A DNA stretch of 64,000 nucleotides, taken from Methylobacterium sp. J-088 (lineage in GTDB: Bacteria > Pseudomonadota > Alphaproteobacteria > Rhizobiales > Beijerinckiaceae). The notes beneath the pieces were generated by a model, which did not search any database, was not told the DNA's origin, and saw nothing but the letters and a program-made list of their open reading frames with translations. Both the position numbers and the translations under genes were made by a program. The stretch is from positions 1 through 64,000 of the forward strand of contig NZ_JAKSYH010000136.1 in assembly GCF_022829295.1 (NCBI RefSeq), read 5' to 3'. Shown here piece by piece: positions 19,224 through 27,548 of this stretch (within the stretch, counting starts at the first letter, position 1; each line of letters begins with the position of its first letter).

Positions 19224-20738
19224 ATGAGCGAGAGCAGACGCAACGCCGGGGAGCCGCGCGAAGTCGAGTTGAAGCTCGCCTGCGCGGGGCCCGATCTGAC
19301 GGTGCTCGCCGCCCATCCGCGGCTTCCAGGCGCGGCGGATGTCGAGCCCGACCAGCTGATCAGCGTCTATTTCGACACAGCCAACCGCGATTTGCAGGTG
19401 GCCGGCCTGACGCTGCGGGTGCGTGCCAAGGGTGGCCGCCATATCCAGACCGTGAAGGCGGGCGCGGGCGATATCGGACTGTTCGACCGGGCCGAGTGGG
19501 AGACCGAGATCGCCGGCGAGGATCCCGATCCCGCCGCCTGGGCCGGAACGGCCGCCGAGGCGGTGCTGCGCGAGGCTGATGCGCCGGTGGAGCGGCTCTT
19601 CTCGACTGTCGTGATGCGCCGGGAAATCCCGGTCACCCAAGGCGAGTCGCGGATCTTCGTCACCCTCGACGAAGGCCAGGTGGAAAGCCCTTCGGGCGAG
19701 GCGCCACTCTGCGAGATCGAGCTGGAGCTCCAGGAGGGCGATCCGGCCGACCTGTTCCAGCTGGCGCAGGCCCTGGCCGAGACGGTGCCGCTGCGCCTGA
19801 GCGTCTACAGCAAGAGCGCGATCGGCTTCGCGCTGATCGACGGCGGCGGACGCTCCATCGTCAAGTCCGAGGCGATCGATCTGCCGGAGGATGCGAGCGC
19901 CGGCACGGTGTTTCGCGCGGTGGCACGGGCCTGCCTGCGCCACATGCGGCTCAACGAGACGGTGTTCCTGGAGGACGGGCAGCCGCCCGAGGCTCTCCAT
20001 CAGATCCGCGTTGCCCTGCGTCGCCTGCGTTCGGCTTTGTCGCTGTTCGCCCCGATGCTCGCGGGGGATCCCCGGGCGGTGAGCTTCGCCGACGAGATCA
20101 AGCGTGTCACCGAACCCTTCGGTGAGGGCCGCAACCTCGATGTGTTCCTCGGACACACCCTGCCGGACCTGGTGAAGGAGCGCCCGGACGAGGCCGGGCT
20201 CGACGGGCTTCGCGAGCGGGCCGAGGCCGAACGGGAGCGCGCCTACGCGGTGGTCCTGTCGACGCTGCAGAGCCCGCAATGGCGCAGCCTGATCATCGAT
20301 TTCGCCGGTTGGGTCGAGACCGGCGCCTGGACCACGCAGCCGGCCGCCGCCGAGGACGGGCGCGACTTTGCCGTCCGCGTACTCGACAAGGCGCGCGAGC
20401 GACTGAGGAAGCGCGGTCGCGGCTTGAAGCATCTCGATCCGCACACGCGGCACAGGGCCCGGATCGCGGCCAAGAAGTTGCGCTACGGCGCGGAATTCTT
20501 CGCAGGACTCTACCACAAGAAGAAAGCGCGCCGTCGGCAGGAAAAGTTCGGCGACGCCCTGTCGGATCTGCAGGATCATCTCGGGGCGCTCAACGACCTT
20601 GAGACCGCCCGTGCGATGACGGAACGCCTCTCGGGGCCGCCGATGCCCGGTTCGGACGATCCGAGCGCGCAGCAGCTCCTGAAGGCTGCCGCCGATGCCC
20701 GGTCGGATCTCCTCGACCTGAAGCCATTCTGGCGCTGA
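19224..20738 (+). CDS. CYTH-CHAD domain protein
   Basis: A 504-residue protein. The N-terminal CYTH (triphosphate tunnel) domain starts with the ExExK signature EVELK and continues to about residue 205. The C-terminal CHAD domain is helical, with conserved histidine and basic residues (ALHQIRVALRRLRSALSLF; IAAKKLRYGAEFF). CYTH domains hydrolyse triphosphates or polyphosphate; CHAD domains bind polyphosphate, and some locate to polyhydroxyalkanoate granules. Methylobacteria make both polymers. The ATG at 19224 has GAGGAG three bases upstream; an ATG eight codons earlier is possible. It is transcribed alone. Confidence 0.9.
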   Translation: MSESRRNAGEPREVELKLACAGPDLTVLAAHPRLPGAADVEPDQLISVYFDTANRDLQVAGLTLRVRAKGGRHIQTVKAGAGDIGLFDRAEWETEIAGEDPDPAAWAGTAAEAVLREADAPVERLFSTVVMRREIPVTQGESRIFVTLDEGQVESPSGEAPLCEIELELQEGDPADLFQLAQALAETVPLRLSVYSKSAIGFALIDGGGRSIVKSEAIDLPEDASAGTVFRAVARACLRHMRLNETVFLEDGQPPEALHQIRVALRRLRSALSLFAPMLAGDPRAVSFADEIKRVTEPFGEGRNLDVFLGHTLPDLVKERPDEAGLDGLRERAEAERERAYAVVLSTLQSPQWRSLIIDFAGWVETGAWTTQPAAAEDGRDFAVRVLDKARERLRKRGRGLKHLDPHTRHRARIAAKKLRYGAEFFAGLYHKKKARRRQEKFGDALSDLQDHLGALNDLETARAMTERLSGPPMPGSDDPSAQQLLKAAADARSDLLDLKPFWR

Positions 20739-21376
20739 GGCGCACGCTACCGCTTGCGGATCTCGCGCCCTGCGGAGGGGGCGCGGGTTCCTGTTCCGGC
20801 GTGGCATACCGGGTTCATATATCGGCGTTGGACAAGGCAGATCCGGCAGCCGCTTCCCTCCCTCCCCCGCAAAGGGGGAGGGAGAGCGCCTGTCAGGCAT
20901 GTCAGCGGATGACTGTCGTGTCCCGTAAACTACTAATCCAGTAGCCAGCAACCGAAGTCAGATTCGCACACATCGTAGCTGCTTATGGCCGCACGGGCCG
21001 ACGGGGCGTTCGGATCGGGTCCAGGGGCAGGCGCATCGAAAACGAAGATCGCCCACAGGTAGAAACCGCCGCCGGCGCGAAGGTCGGGCCTGGGGGGCAC
21101 CCGAACCTCGTTCCGGCGGCGTGACGACGGTGGCGGAACTCGCTGGGGGGACTTGGCCCGCCACCCGTCGACCGCGCATCGGCGCGGCTGAACCGACTCG
21201 TCGCATGGCGATGTTGCCCGAGCGTGTCTACCAAGCCAAGAGACCGCAGAAGTTGCAGATTCTGGTCGCGCCGGCGATCGGTGCGTCGAGCCGTTGCGCG
21301 ACCTCGGCTTCCTTCCGCGCCAGCCTCTGCTATCCCTCCCGTATTCAGCCCGCGCCCAGCCCCCGGCACAGCCTTC
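20739..21376. other. 638-base intergenic region without a convincing gene
   Basis: The space between the CYTH-CHAD gene and the TerB-like gene holds the GC-rich palindrome at 20858-20884 and no open frame with protein-like composition. The short frames on either strand are arginine- and proline-rich, as expected of random reading in G+C-rich DNA. A promoter for the TerB-like gene must lie here. Confidence 0.4.
20858..20884. repeat. GC-rich palindrome, copy 2
   Basis: CTCCCTCCCCC and GGGGGAGGGAG form a perfect 11-bp stem with a GCAAA loop, 120 bases beyond the CYTH-CHAD stop codon. It is a near copy of the element at 133-157. It probably belongs to a dispersed palindromic family and may terminate transcription. 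Confidence 0.55.
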
Positions 21377-21838
21377 ATGAGCTTACTCCGCGACCTCCTC
21401 GGCCACGTGGGCCGCACCGTCACGGCCTATGTCGGCGATAAGGCGCTGATGCTCGCTGCGGTCTCGGCCGCGGCCAACGTCATCGTGGCCGACGGTGAGG
21501 TGGCCGGTCAGGAATTTGACGCTGCCCTCCTCGGGTTGAGCGCCGATCCGGTGCTGATGAAGGGCTACGATGCGCTCATGCTCGAGACCGAACTCTACGA
21601 GGGGATCGCCCGGGCGCGGACCCGCCTCGGCCGCGCGGAGAACCTGCGCAACGTCACGGCGATCGCGGAGCGGCCCGACAGCCAGCGCGAGAACGTCTTC
21701 CTGATCGCCGCCGATGTCGCCGATCAGGACGGGATCAGCAATATCGAGGCGAGTGCCCTCGGGGCGATCGCCGCCGCCCTGCAGGTCGACGGCGTCGGGC
21801 TCCTGCGGGCCAACCCGGTGCGGCGGCCGCCGGCCTGA
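21377..21838 (+). CDS. TerB-like protein
   Basis: A 153-residue, mostly helical protein of the tellurite-resistance TerB family. It has the two acidic TerB-type loops, VADGEVAGQE near residue 38 and ADQDGISNIE near 124, which bind metal in known members. TerB-like proteins are widespread and linked to membrane-associated stress responses, and many have nothing to do with tellurite. No terC, terD or terE gene is adjacent. The start is the only ATG near the beginning of the conserved region. Confidence 0.75.
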   Translation: MSLLRDLLGHVGRTVTAYVGDKALMLAAVSAAANVIVADGEVAGQEFDAALLGLSADPVLMKGYDALMLETELYEGIARARTRLGRAENLRNVTAIAERPDSQRENVFLIAADVADQDGISNIEASALGAIAAALQVDGVGLLRANPVRRPPA

Positions 21839-21936
21839 CTGGCATCGGCGTTGCTGAGACGGTGCGCCCGGCGCAGAACGGCGGGCGGATCGACGACCCA
21901 GGCGTGACACGGCGCTGCGCCGTGAGAGGAACCGGC

Positions 21937-23229
21937 ATGGCCGAGACGAATCTGAGCAAGACCCACAACCTGCGCGCCGATGGCACACGGCTCTGGTCCA
22001 CCATCCTGGAGACGGCCGCGTTCGGCGGCACGCCGGCCGGCGGCATCAACCGTCTGACACTCTCGGCCGAGGATGGCCGCGTCCGGGACTGGTTCCGCGA
22101 GGCCTGCATCGCGGTCGGGCTGGAGGTCTCGGTGGACGCGCTCGGGACGCAGTATGCCCTCCGCCCCGGCCGGGATATGGGCCGGAAGCCGATCGCCTTC
22201 GGTTCGCATCTCGACACGCAGCCCACGGGGGGCAAGTTCGACGGGGTGCTCGGCGTTCTGGCCGGTCTCGAAGTGATGCGAGTTCTCAACGACGCCGGCA
22301 TCGAGACCGAGGCGCCGCTCCTCGTGGTCAACTGGACCAACGAGGAAGGCTCCCGCTTCGCGCCCGCCATGATGGCCTCGGCAGCCTACGCCGGAGATTT
22401 CACCACCGACGAGATCCTCGCCAAGCGCGATGCTGCCGGGACCACGGTTGCCGAGGCGCTCGACGCCATCGGCTATCGTGGGGTCGAGGCCGTCGGGACG
22501 CGCGAGATCGGCGCCTTCGTCGAGCTGCACATCGAGCAGGGGCCGATCCTGGAAGCCGAGGGCAAGACCATCGGGGTGGTCGAGGGCGGCCAGGGCATCA
22601 TGTGGTTTGACGGGGTGATCACCGGTTTCGAGAGCCATGCCGGAACCACGCCTATGCCCCGCCGCCGGGATGCGCTGCTGGCGCTCTCCGAATTCGCGCT
22701 GGCCGCGGAGCGCATCGCCCTGGCGCACGCCCCCTCGGCGGTGGCCACGATCGGCGAGGCCGCGATTCTGGCGCCGTCCCGCAACGTCGTGCCCGGACGG
22801 GTCGCCTTCACGGTGGACGTGCGTGACCCGCGCTCGGCCACCCTCGACGCCATGGAAGCCGCCCTGCAGGAGGCGGCTGCCGAGATCGCCGGGCGCCGCC
22901 GCCTGGAGATCCAGCTCAACCGGATCTGGCGCAAGGAGCCGGTGCCGTTCGACCCCGCCATCGTGGCGGCGATCGACGCGGCGGCCGAAGGACTCGGCCA
23001 TCCCCGGCGCCGGATCATCTCGGGGGCCGGGCACGATGCCTGCAACCTCGCCGCCCGGGTGCCCGCCGCGATGATCTTCGTGCCATGCAAGGACGGGATC
23101 AGCCACAACGAGTCGGAATCCGCCACCCAGGCCGACTGCGCGGCCGGCACCGACGTGCTGCTCCAGACCGTGCTGCGCCTCGCCAACGCCCCCCGCGAGA
23201 CCGGACCCGGCGCGTCCGCCTCGGAATGA
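21937..23229 (+). CDS. M20-family amidohydrolase (N-carbamoyl-L-amino acid hydrolase or allantoate amidohydrolase)
   Basis: A 430-residue zinc or manganese hydrolase. The metal ligands are in GSHLDTQPTGGKFDGVLG (His, Asp), NEEGSRF (Glu pair), ELHIEQGP (His) and GISHNESE (His). The dimerisation domain carries SHAGTTPMPRRRDAL. The family splits N-carbamoyl amino acids, allantoate or ureidoglycine, releasing ammonia and CO2; the sequence does not decide which. The ATG at 21937 is preceded by GAGAGGA at six bases. No hydantoinase or allantoinase gene is near, and it stands upstream of the fatty acid genes by 61 bases. Confidence 0.85.
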   Translation: MAETNLSKTHNLRADGTRLWSTILETAAFGGTPAGGINRLTLSAEDGRVRDWFREACIAVGLEVSVDALGTQYALRPGRDMGRKPIAFGSHLDTQPTGGKFDGVLGVLAGLEVMRVLNDAGIETEAPLLVVNWTNEEGSRFAPAMMASAAYAGDFTTDEILAKRDAAGTTVAEALDAIGYRGVEAVGTREIGAFVELHIEQGPILEAEGKTIGVVEGGQGIMWFDGVITGFESHAGTTPMPRRRDALLALSEFALAAERIALAHAPSAVATIGEAAILAPSRNVVPGRVAFTVDVRDPRSATLDAMEAALQEAAAEIAGRRRLEIQLNRIWRKEPVPFDPAIVAAIDAAAEGLGHPRRRIISGAGHDACNLAARVPAAMIFVPCKDGISHNESESATQADCAAGTDVLLQTVLRLANAPRETGPGASASE

Positions 23230-23290
23230 CGGGGCGGCCATCGGATGTCCGGTGGTGTAAGGCGGTGGAAAATCTGCTAAGGGCCGCCGC

Positions 23291-24574
23291 ATGAGCGCGC
23301 AATCCTACCGCGACGCCAGGGGCCGACCGCTCGTCGCGGTCACCGGCCTCGGCATCGTCTCCTCCCTCGGCCAGGGGCAGGCCGAGACCTGGGCTGCCAT
23401 GACCGAGGGTCGGTCCGGCATCCACGCCATCGCGCGGTTCCCCACCGAGGGCCTGCGCACCCGGATCGCCGGCACGGTTGATTTCCTCGACACCGAGCCG
23501 CTGGTGGCGCCGCTCCTGTCCGAGCGCTTCGCAGCGGTGGCGGCCGAGGAGGCGATCGCCCAGGCCGGGATCGGCACGGCGGGTGATTTCCCCGGCGCCT
23601 TGTTCATCGCGGTGCCCCCGGTGGAGATGGAATGGCCGCAGCGGCAGGCCCTGGCCGAGGCAGCCGGCGGTGACGGCCCGGTCGATTACGCCGGCCTGCT
23701 TCGGGCCGCCGCGACGCGCCGGTTCGACGCCTGGCACGATCTGTTCATCTTCGGCACCGTGGCCGATCGCATCGCCGAGCGGTTCGGCACGAAGGGCTCG
23801 CCGATCTCGCTCTCGACCGCCTGCTCCTCCGGCGCCACCGCAATCCAGCTCGGCGTCGAGGCGATCCGGCGCGGTGAGGCCACAGCGGCTTTGTGCATCG
23901 GCACGGACGGCTCGGTGAACCCGGAATCGCTGATCCGTTTCTCGCTGCTCTCGGCTCTGTCCACCCGCAACGACGATCCGGAGGCGGCCTCGAAGCCGTT
24001 CTCCAAGGACCGGGACGGCTTCGTGATGGGCGAGGGTGCCGCCGCTCTGGTGCTCGAAGACGCTGCGTCGGCCCGGGCGCGCGGCGCAAAGATCCTCGGC
24101 TACGTCCTCGGCTGCGGCGAGAAGGGCGACGGCTTCCACCGCACCCGCTCCAGCCCCGACGGGGCGCCGATCATCGCGGCGATCCGGGCGAGCCTGGAGG
24201 ATGCCGGGCTCGAACCCGACGGGATCGACACGGTCAACGCCCACGGCACCTCGACGCCCGAGAACGACAAGATGGAGGCGCTGGGTCTCGGTGCCGTCTT
24301 CGGCGACCGCGCAGCCGCCCTGCCCGTGACCTCCAACAAATCGATGATCGGCCACACCCTGACGGCCGCCGGCGCCATCGAGGCGGCGGTGTCGCTCATG
24401 ACCATCCGCCATGGCCGCATCCCGCCGACCCTCAACCACCGCGTGCCGGATCCGACGATCGCCCTCGATATCGTCGAAACGGCCCGGGACCTTCCGGTGC
24501 GCACCGTGCTGTCGAATTCCTTCGGGTTCGGCGGCCAGAATACGTGCCTCGTCTTCGGAGCGGAGCCGGCGTGA
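23291..24574 (+). CDS. Beta-ketoacyl-ACP synthase II, lipid A very-long-chain type
   Basis: A 427-residue FabF-like condensing enzyme with a complete Cys-His-His triad: Cys in STACSSG, His in NAHGTSTPEND and His in NKSMIGHTLTAAGA. With the downstream zinc dehydrogenase and acyltransferase it matches the fabF1XL-adh2XL-lpxXL order known in rhizobia, which builds the 28-carbon hydroxy-acyl chain of lipid A. The special carrier protein (acpXL), fabZXL and a second synthase are not in the window. Its stop codon overlaps the SDR gene by four bases (GTGA). Confidence 0.85.
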   Translation: MSAQSYRDARGRPLVAVTGLGIVSSLGQGQAETWAAMTEGRSGIHAIARFPTEGLRTRIAGTVDFLDTEPLVAPLLSERFAAVAAEEAIAQAGIGTAGDFPGALFIAVPPVEMEWPQRQALAEAAGGDGPVDYAGLLRAAATRRFDAWHDLFIFGTVADRIAERFGTKGSPISLSTACSSGATAIQLGVEAIRRGEATAALCIGTDGSVNPESLIRFSLLSALSTRNDDPEAASKPFSKDRDGFVMGEGAAALVLEDAASARARGAKILGYVLGCGEKGDGFHRTRSSPDGAPIIAAIRASLEDAGLEPDGIDTVNAHGTSTPENDKMEALGLGAVFGDRAAALPVTSNKSMIGHTLTAAGAIEAAVSLMTIRHGRIPPTLNHRVPDPTIALDIVETARDLPVRTVLSNSFGFGGQNTCLVFGAEPA

Positions 24575-25338
24575 GCGCGGCGACGGCCCCCCGCCGTATC
24601 CTCGTGACCGGCGGCGCGTCAGGGATCGGTGCGGCGATCGTCCGGGCCCTGGCCGGCGCGGGCTTTGCGGTGGAATTCACCTATCGATCCTCGGCCGACG
24701 ACGCCCAGGCGCTGCTGTCCGAGCTCGGAGCGGCCCATCCGGACTGCGGCTTCGCGGCCCATGCCCTGGACCTCGCCGATCGGGCGGCCCTCGACGCCTT
24801 CTGCACGGCAGCCGAGGAGGGCGATTATTACGGCCTCGTCCACAATGCCGGCCAGTCCTACGACGCGCTCGCCGCCATGCTCGACCAGGAGCAGGCCGAG
24901 GCCGCCATGCAGGTCAACTTCTTCTCGCTGACCCGGCTCGCCAAGGCGCTGATCCGCCCGATGACGCGGGCGCGGTCCGGCCGCATCGTCGCGATCGGGT
25001 CGGTCGCCGCCCTGCGGGCCAATGCCGGCAACGCCGCCTACGCCGCCACCAAGGGCGCGCTGATCGCCTACTCCCGCACGCTCGCGATCGAGACGGCCAA
25101 GCGCGGCGTCACCGTCAACGTGATCGCGCCCGGCTTCGTCGACACCGCCATGATGGCGCGCTACGCCGCGTATCGCGATGGGATGGAGCGCCAGATCCCG
25201 GCCGGGCGGTTCGCGCAGCCCGAAGATGTCGCAGCGCTCGCAACCTTCTTGATGGGCGCGGGCGCGTCCTACATCACCGGGGCGGTGCTGCCGGTGGACG
25301 GCGGTCTGACCGCGATGATGGGCGTCCACCGGACCTGA
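24571..25338 (+). CDS. SDR-family 3-oxoacyl-ACP reductase (FabG-like)
   Basis: A 255-residue short-chain dehydrogenase. TGGASGIGAA near residue 13 binds NADP(H), NAG marks the central strand and YAATK with the preceding GSVAAL holds the Ser-Tyr-Lys catalytic residues. The end GAVLPVDGGLTAMMG is typical of FabG. The GTG start is inside the ketoacyl synthase stop, so it is translationally coupled and most likely reduces the product of that synthase in very-long-chain acyl synthesis. The rhizobial cluster lacks such a gene. Confidence 0.87.
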   Translation: MSAATAPRRILVTGGASGIGAAIVRALAGAGFAVEFTYRSSADDAQALLSELGAAHPDCGFAAHALDLADRAALDAFCTAAEEGDYYGLVHNAGQSYDALAAMLDQEQAEAAMQVNFFSLTRLAKALIRPMTRARSGRIVAIGSVAALRANAGNAAYAATKGALIAYSRTLAIETAKRGVTVNVIAPGFVDTAMMARYAAYRDGMERQIPAGRFAQPEDVAALATFLMGAGASYITGAVLPVDGGLTAMMGVHRT

Positions 25339-25345
25339 CCGGAGC

Positions 25346-25657
25346 ATGCCGAACCGGACGATACCGCCGATGCGTGCCAGCTCTGCCCTCGCCATGGTCT
25401 TCTGTATCGGGGCGCCGTTCGCCGCCGGGCCGGCCCGGGCCGAGCCCGAGGCCTACCGGGTCACGGGCTTGGCGCCGGGCGAGGCCCTGAGCATTCGCGT
25501 TGAGCCGGACGCCGCCGCCGAGCAGATCGGCGAGATCCGTGTCCGCGCCCTGGTCTTCGGCTGTACCAACGACACGCCGAGCCGAACGACATGGTGCCGC
25601 GTCAAGGCCGGGCGGACCCTGGGCTGGGCGCGGCGGCGGTATCTGGCGCCGGAATAG
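25346..25657 (+). CDS. Small secreted SH3-domain-like protein
   Basis: A 103-residue protein with a signal peptide ending PARAEPEA and a mature part of about 70 residues. LAPGEALSIRVEPDAAAEQIGEI and WARRRYLAPE follow the bacterial SH3 (SH3b) pattern, including two cysteines (FGCTN, TWCRV). Such domains bind cell-wall peptides. The ATG at 25346 has GGAG close upstream; Met9 at 25370 is an alternative. It follows the SDR gene by seven bases and may be in the same transcript, though a role in lipid A synthesis is not evident. Confidence 0.65.
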   Translation: MPNRTIPPMRASSALAMVFCIGAPFAAGPARAEPEAYRVTGLAPGEALSIRVEPDAAAEQIGEIRVRALVFGCTNDTPSRTTWCRVKAGRTLGWARRRYLAPE

Positions 25658-25750
25658 GGCGCCAGCGCGAGCTGGCTGCTGCCGCTCTGTGCTTCGATGC
25701 GCGAGGCCATGTTGATCTGCGACGGGCCGGCGCGTAGCTCTCGGTGAGAG

Positions 25751-26062
25751 GTGAACGATGGCGACCCTGATCCTGCGCGGGCGATCCGCACGCTGCGGCC
25801 GGACCAACTCATCGTTCTCCGGGTCGAGGGCAAGCCCCTGCGCTTCCGCAAGATCGTCGACACTGAGACCGGACACCCGACCGATGGCGTCCGTCCGGAG
25901 CCGGCCGATGCAGAGATTTGGCATGACTTGCAGACCCGCCGCGGTTCGATGATCACCGTAGATCCAGAGCGGCCGATGCCTGATCCGTATCTACTGCCTC
26001 TGAGCGCGACGCTGACGGAATGGAACAGCCCGGACGATGCCGCAGCCTATGACGGCCTTTGA
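25751..26062 (+). CDS. Probable antitoxin of a PemK/MazF-type pair
   Basis: A 103-residue acidic protein starting at a GTG with GAGAGGT upstream. Its C-terminus, TEWNSPDDAAAYDGL, resembles the acidic toxin-wrapping tail of MazE-like antitoxins, and the toxin gene overlaps it by 26 bases in another frame. The N-terminal part (RPDQLIVLRVEGKPLRFRKI) does not match a known DNA-binding domain that I can name. The assignment therefore rests on position and the acidic tail. It sits inside the lipid A gene block. Confidence 0.55.
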   Translation: MNDGDPDPARAIRTLRPDQLIVLRVEGKPLRFRKIVDTETGHPTDGVRPEPADAEIWHDLQTRRGSMITVDPERPMPDPYLLPLSATLTEWNSPDDAAAYDGL

Positions 26063-26387
26063 ACGCTTTGATGTTCTCACGGCGCTTTTTCCCTTCATCG
26101 ACGTTCCGGTCCGCAAACCGCGGCCGGTGAAGGTGCTCTCGAACGGCACTTTCAACACCGCGAACGGGCCTGTCGTGAGTGCGATGATCACGACAGGTAT
26201 CGGTAGCCACTGGCCGAGCGACCATTTGATCATCGATCTGACGGCGGCCGGCCTGAAGCATCCTTCGGTGGTCCGCTGCAAGCTTTTCACGCTGCCGAAC
26301 ACGCAGATCGGCCGCCGGATCGGACATCTCGCGGAGGCGGATCGCGCGCAACTCGCAACCCATTTCGAAGCGATCCTGCATGCCTGA
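26037..26387 (+). CDS. PemK/MazF-family toxin (endoribonuclease-like)
   Basis: A 116-residue protein. PRPVKVLSNGTFN corresponds to the beta-strand-rich start of PemK/MazF toxins, SDHLIIDLTAAGLKHPSVVRC to the central strand-loop-strand, and GRRIGHLAEADRAQL to the C-terminal helix. MazF toxins cut mRNA. Met5 at 26049 is an alternative start. It overlaps the putative antitoxin gene by 26 bases. The residue pattern is divergent, so activity is uncertain. Confidence 0.65.
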   Translation: MPQPMTAFERFDVLTALFPFIDVPVRKPRPVKVLSNGTFNTANGPVVSAMITTGIGSHWPSDHLIIDLTAAGLKHPSVVRCKLFTLPNTQIGRRIGHLAEADRAQLATHFEAILHA

Positions 26388-26439
26388 TGCTGATCGCGGC
26401 GCATCCGAAATCAAGGGCGCCGATGATGGAAAGACGATG

Positions 26440-27465
26440 ATGGTACAAGCCCTTCAGCTCTTCGGCGACCGCGACCTGCGCCTGACCGAGATCGAGGCCG
26501 CGCCGGCGCCCGGTCCGGGCGAGGTGCGGATCCGCATCCGCGCCGTCGGGCTCAACTTCATCGACGTCTGGGGCTTTCGCGGCATGGCCTTCGTCAAGCG
26601 CAAGCTGCCCCTCGTGGTCGGGGCGGAAGCCGCGGGCGCGATCGAGTCGGTGGGGGCGGGCGTCGCGGGTCTCGCGCCCGGTGATCGGATCGTGCCCTAC
26701 GGCGCCATGACCTGCGGCCAGTGCCGGGCCTGCCGCGAGGGGCGCGACAACCTCTGCGAGGACGTCTCCGGCGTGATGGGCTTCCATCTCGACGGCTTCG
26801 CCCGGGAACTGGTGACCCTGCCGGCGCGCCTCGTCGTGAAGGTGCCGGATGGGGTGAGCGACACCGATGCCGCCTGCGCGGGCATCGCGTTCGGCACCGT
26901 CCAGCACATGCTGTTCGACAACGCCCGTCTGGAGCCCGGCGAGAGCGTGCTCGTCCATGCCGGCGGTTCGGGGATCGGCACCGCGGCGATCCGCATGGCG
27001 AAGGCGATCGGCTGCACGGTCTACACGACGGTCGGCGACGACGAGAAGGGACGCCGGGCCGCGGAGTTGGGCGCCGACCACGTCATCAACTACCGGACCG
27101 AGCGGTTCGAGGGCGAGGTCCGGCGCCTGACCAAGCGCAAGGGCGTCGATGTCGTGTTCGAGCATGTCGGCGCCGACACGTGGAACGGCTCGCTGCTCTG
27201 CCTGAAGCGCGGCGGACGTCTGGTCACCTGCGGCTCGACCTCCGGCGTCTCGGCGACCATGAACCTGATGCAACTGTTCCAGCAGCAATACCGCATCACC
27301 GGTTCGTTCGGCTGCTCGCTCGCCAATATCCGTCAGGCCCTCGACAAGATGGCCGCCGGCATCCGGCCCGTCGTCGACACCGTCTACCCCCTGGCCGACT
27401 TCGCGCAGGGGCTGGAACGCCTGGAATCGCGGACGGTGTTCGGCAAGATCCTCGTCGGTCTGTAG
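26440..27465 (+). CDS. Zinc-binding dehydrogenase of the AdhXL type
   Basis: A 341-residue medium-chain dehydrogenase. CGQCRACREGRDNLC holds the four structural-zinc cysteines, GAEAAGAIESVG and the N-terminal GroES-like domain precede it, and HAGGSGIGTAAIRMAKA forms the Rossmann nucleotide-binding turn. In rhizobia the adjacent homologue (adh2XL) is part of the lipid A very-long-chain fatty acid cluster, where its exact step is unproven. I use the second of two adjacent ATGs because GGAAAG lies six bases upstream of it; the first, at 26437, is possible. The acyltransferase gene follows 83 bases later. Confidence 0.83.
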   Translation: MVQALQLFGDRDLRLTEIEAAPAPGPGEVRIRIRAVGLNFIDVWGFRGMAFVKRKLPLVVGAEAAGAIESVGAGVAGLAPGDRIVPYGAMTCGQCRACREGRDNLCEDVSGVMGFHLDGFARELVTLPARLVVKVPDGVSDTDAACAGIAFGTVQHMLFDNARLEPGESVLVHAGGSGIGTAAIRMAKAIGCTVYTTVGDDEKGRRAAELGADHVINYRTERFEGEVRRLTKRKGVDVVFEHVGADTWNGSLLCLKRGGRLVTCGSTSGVSATMNLMQLFQQQYRITGSFGCSLANIRQALDKMAAGIRPVVDTVYPLADFAQGLERLESRTVFGKILVGL

Positions 27466-27548
27466 CGGGCTTCGCGCTGCGCCGGACATGGCGTAAACGG
27501 GGCCGTAAGGGTGCGTGGGGGCGGCCCGGATCTGCCTGGGAAGTAACA

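Noticed and set aside
18930-20951. A 673-codon minus-strand frame opposite the CYTH-CHAD gene
   Set aside because: It is arginine-, glycine- and histidine-rich antisense reading; the plus-strand gene has clear domains and a ribosome binding site.
21377-21838. Tellurite resistance operon
   Set aside because: Only one TerB-like gene is present; no terC, terD or terE, so resistance is not supported.
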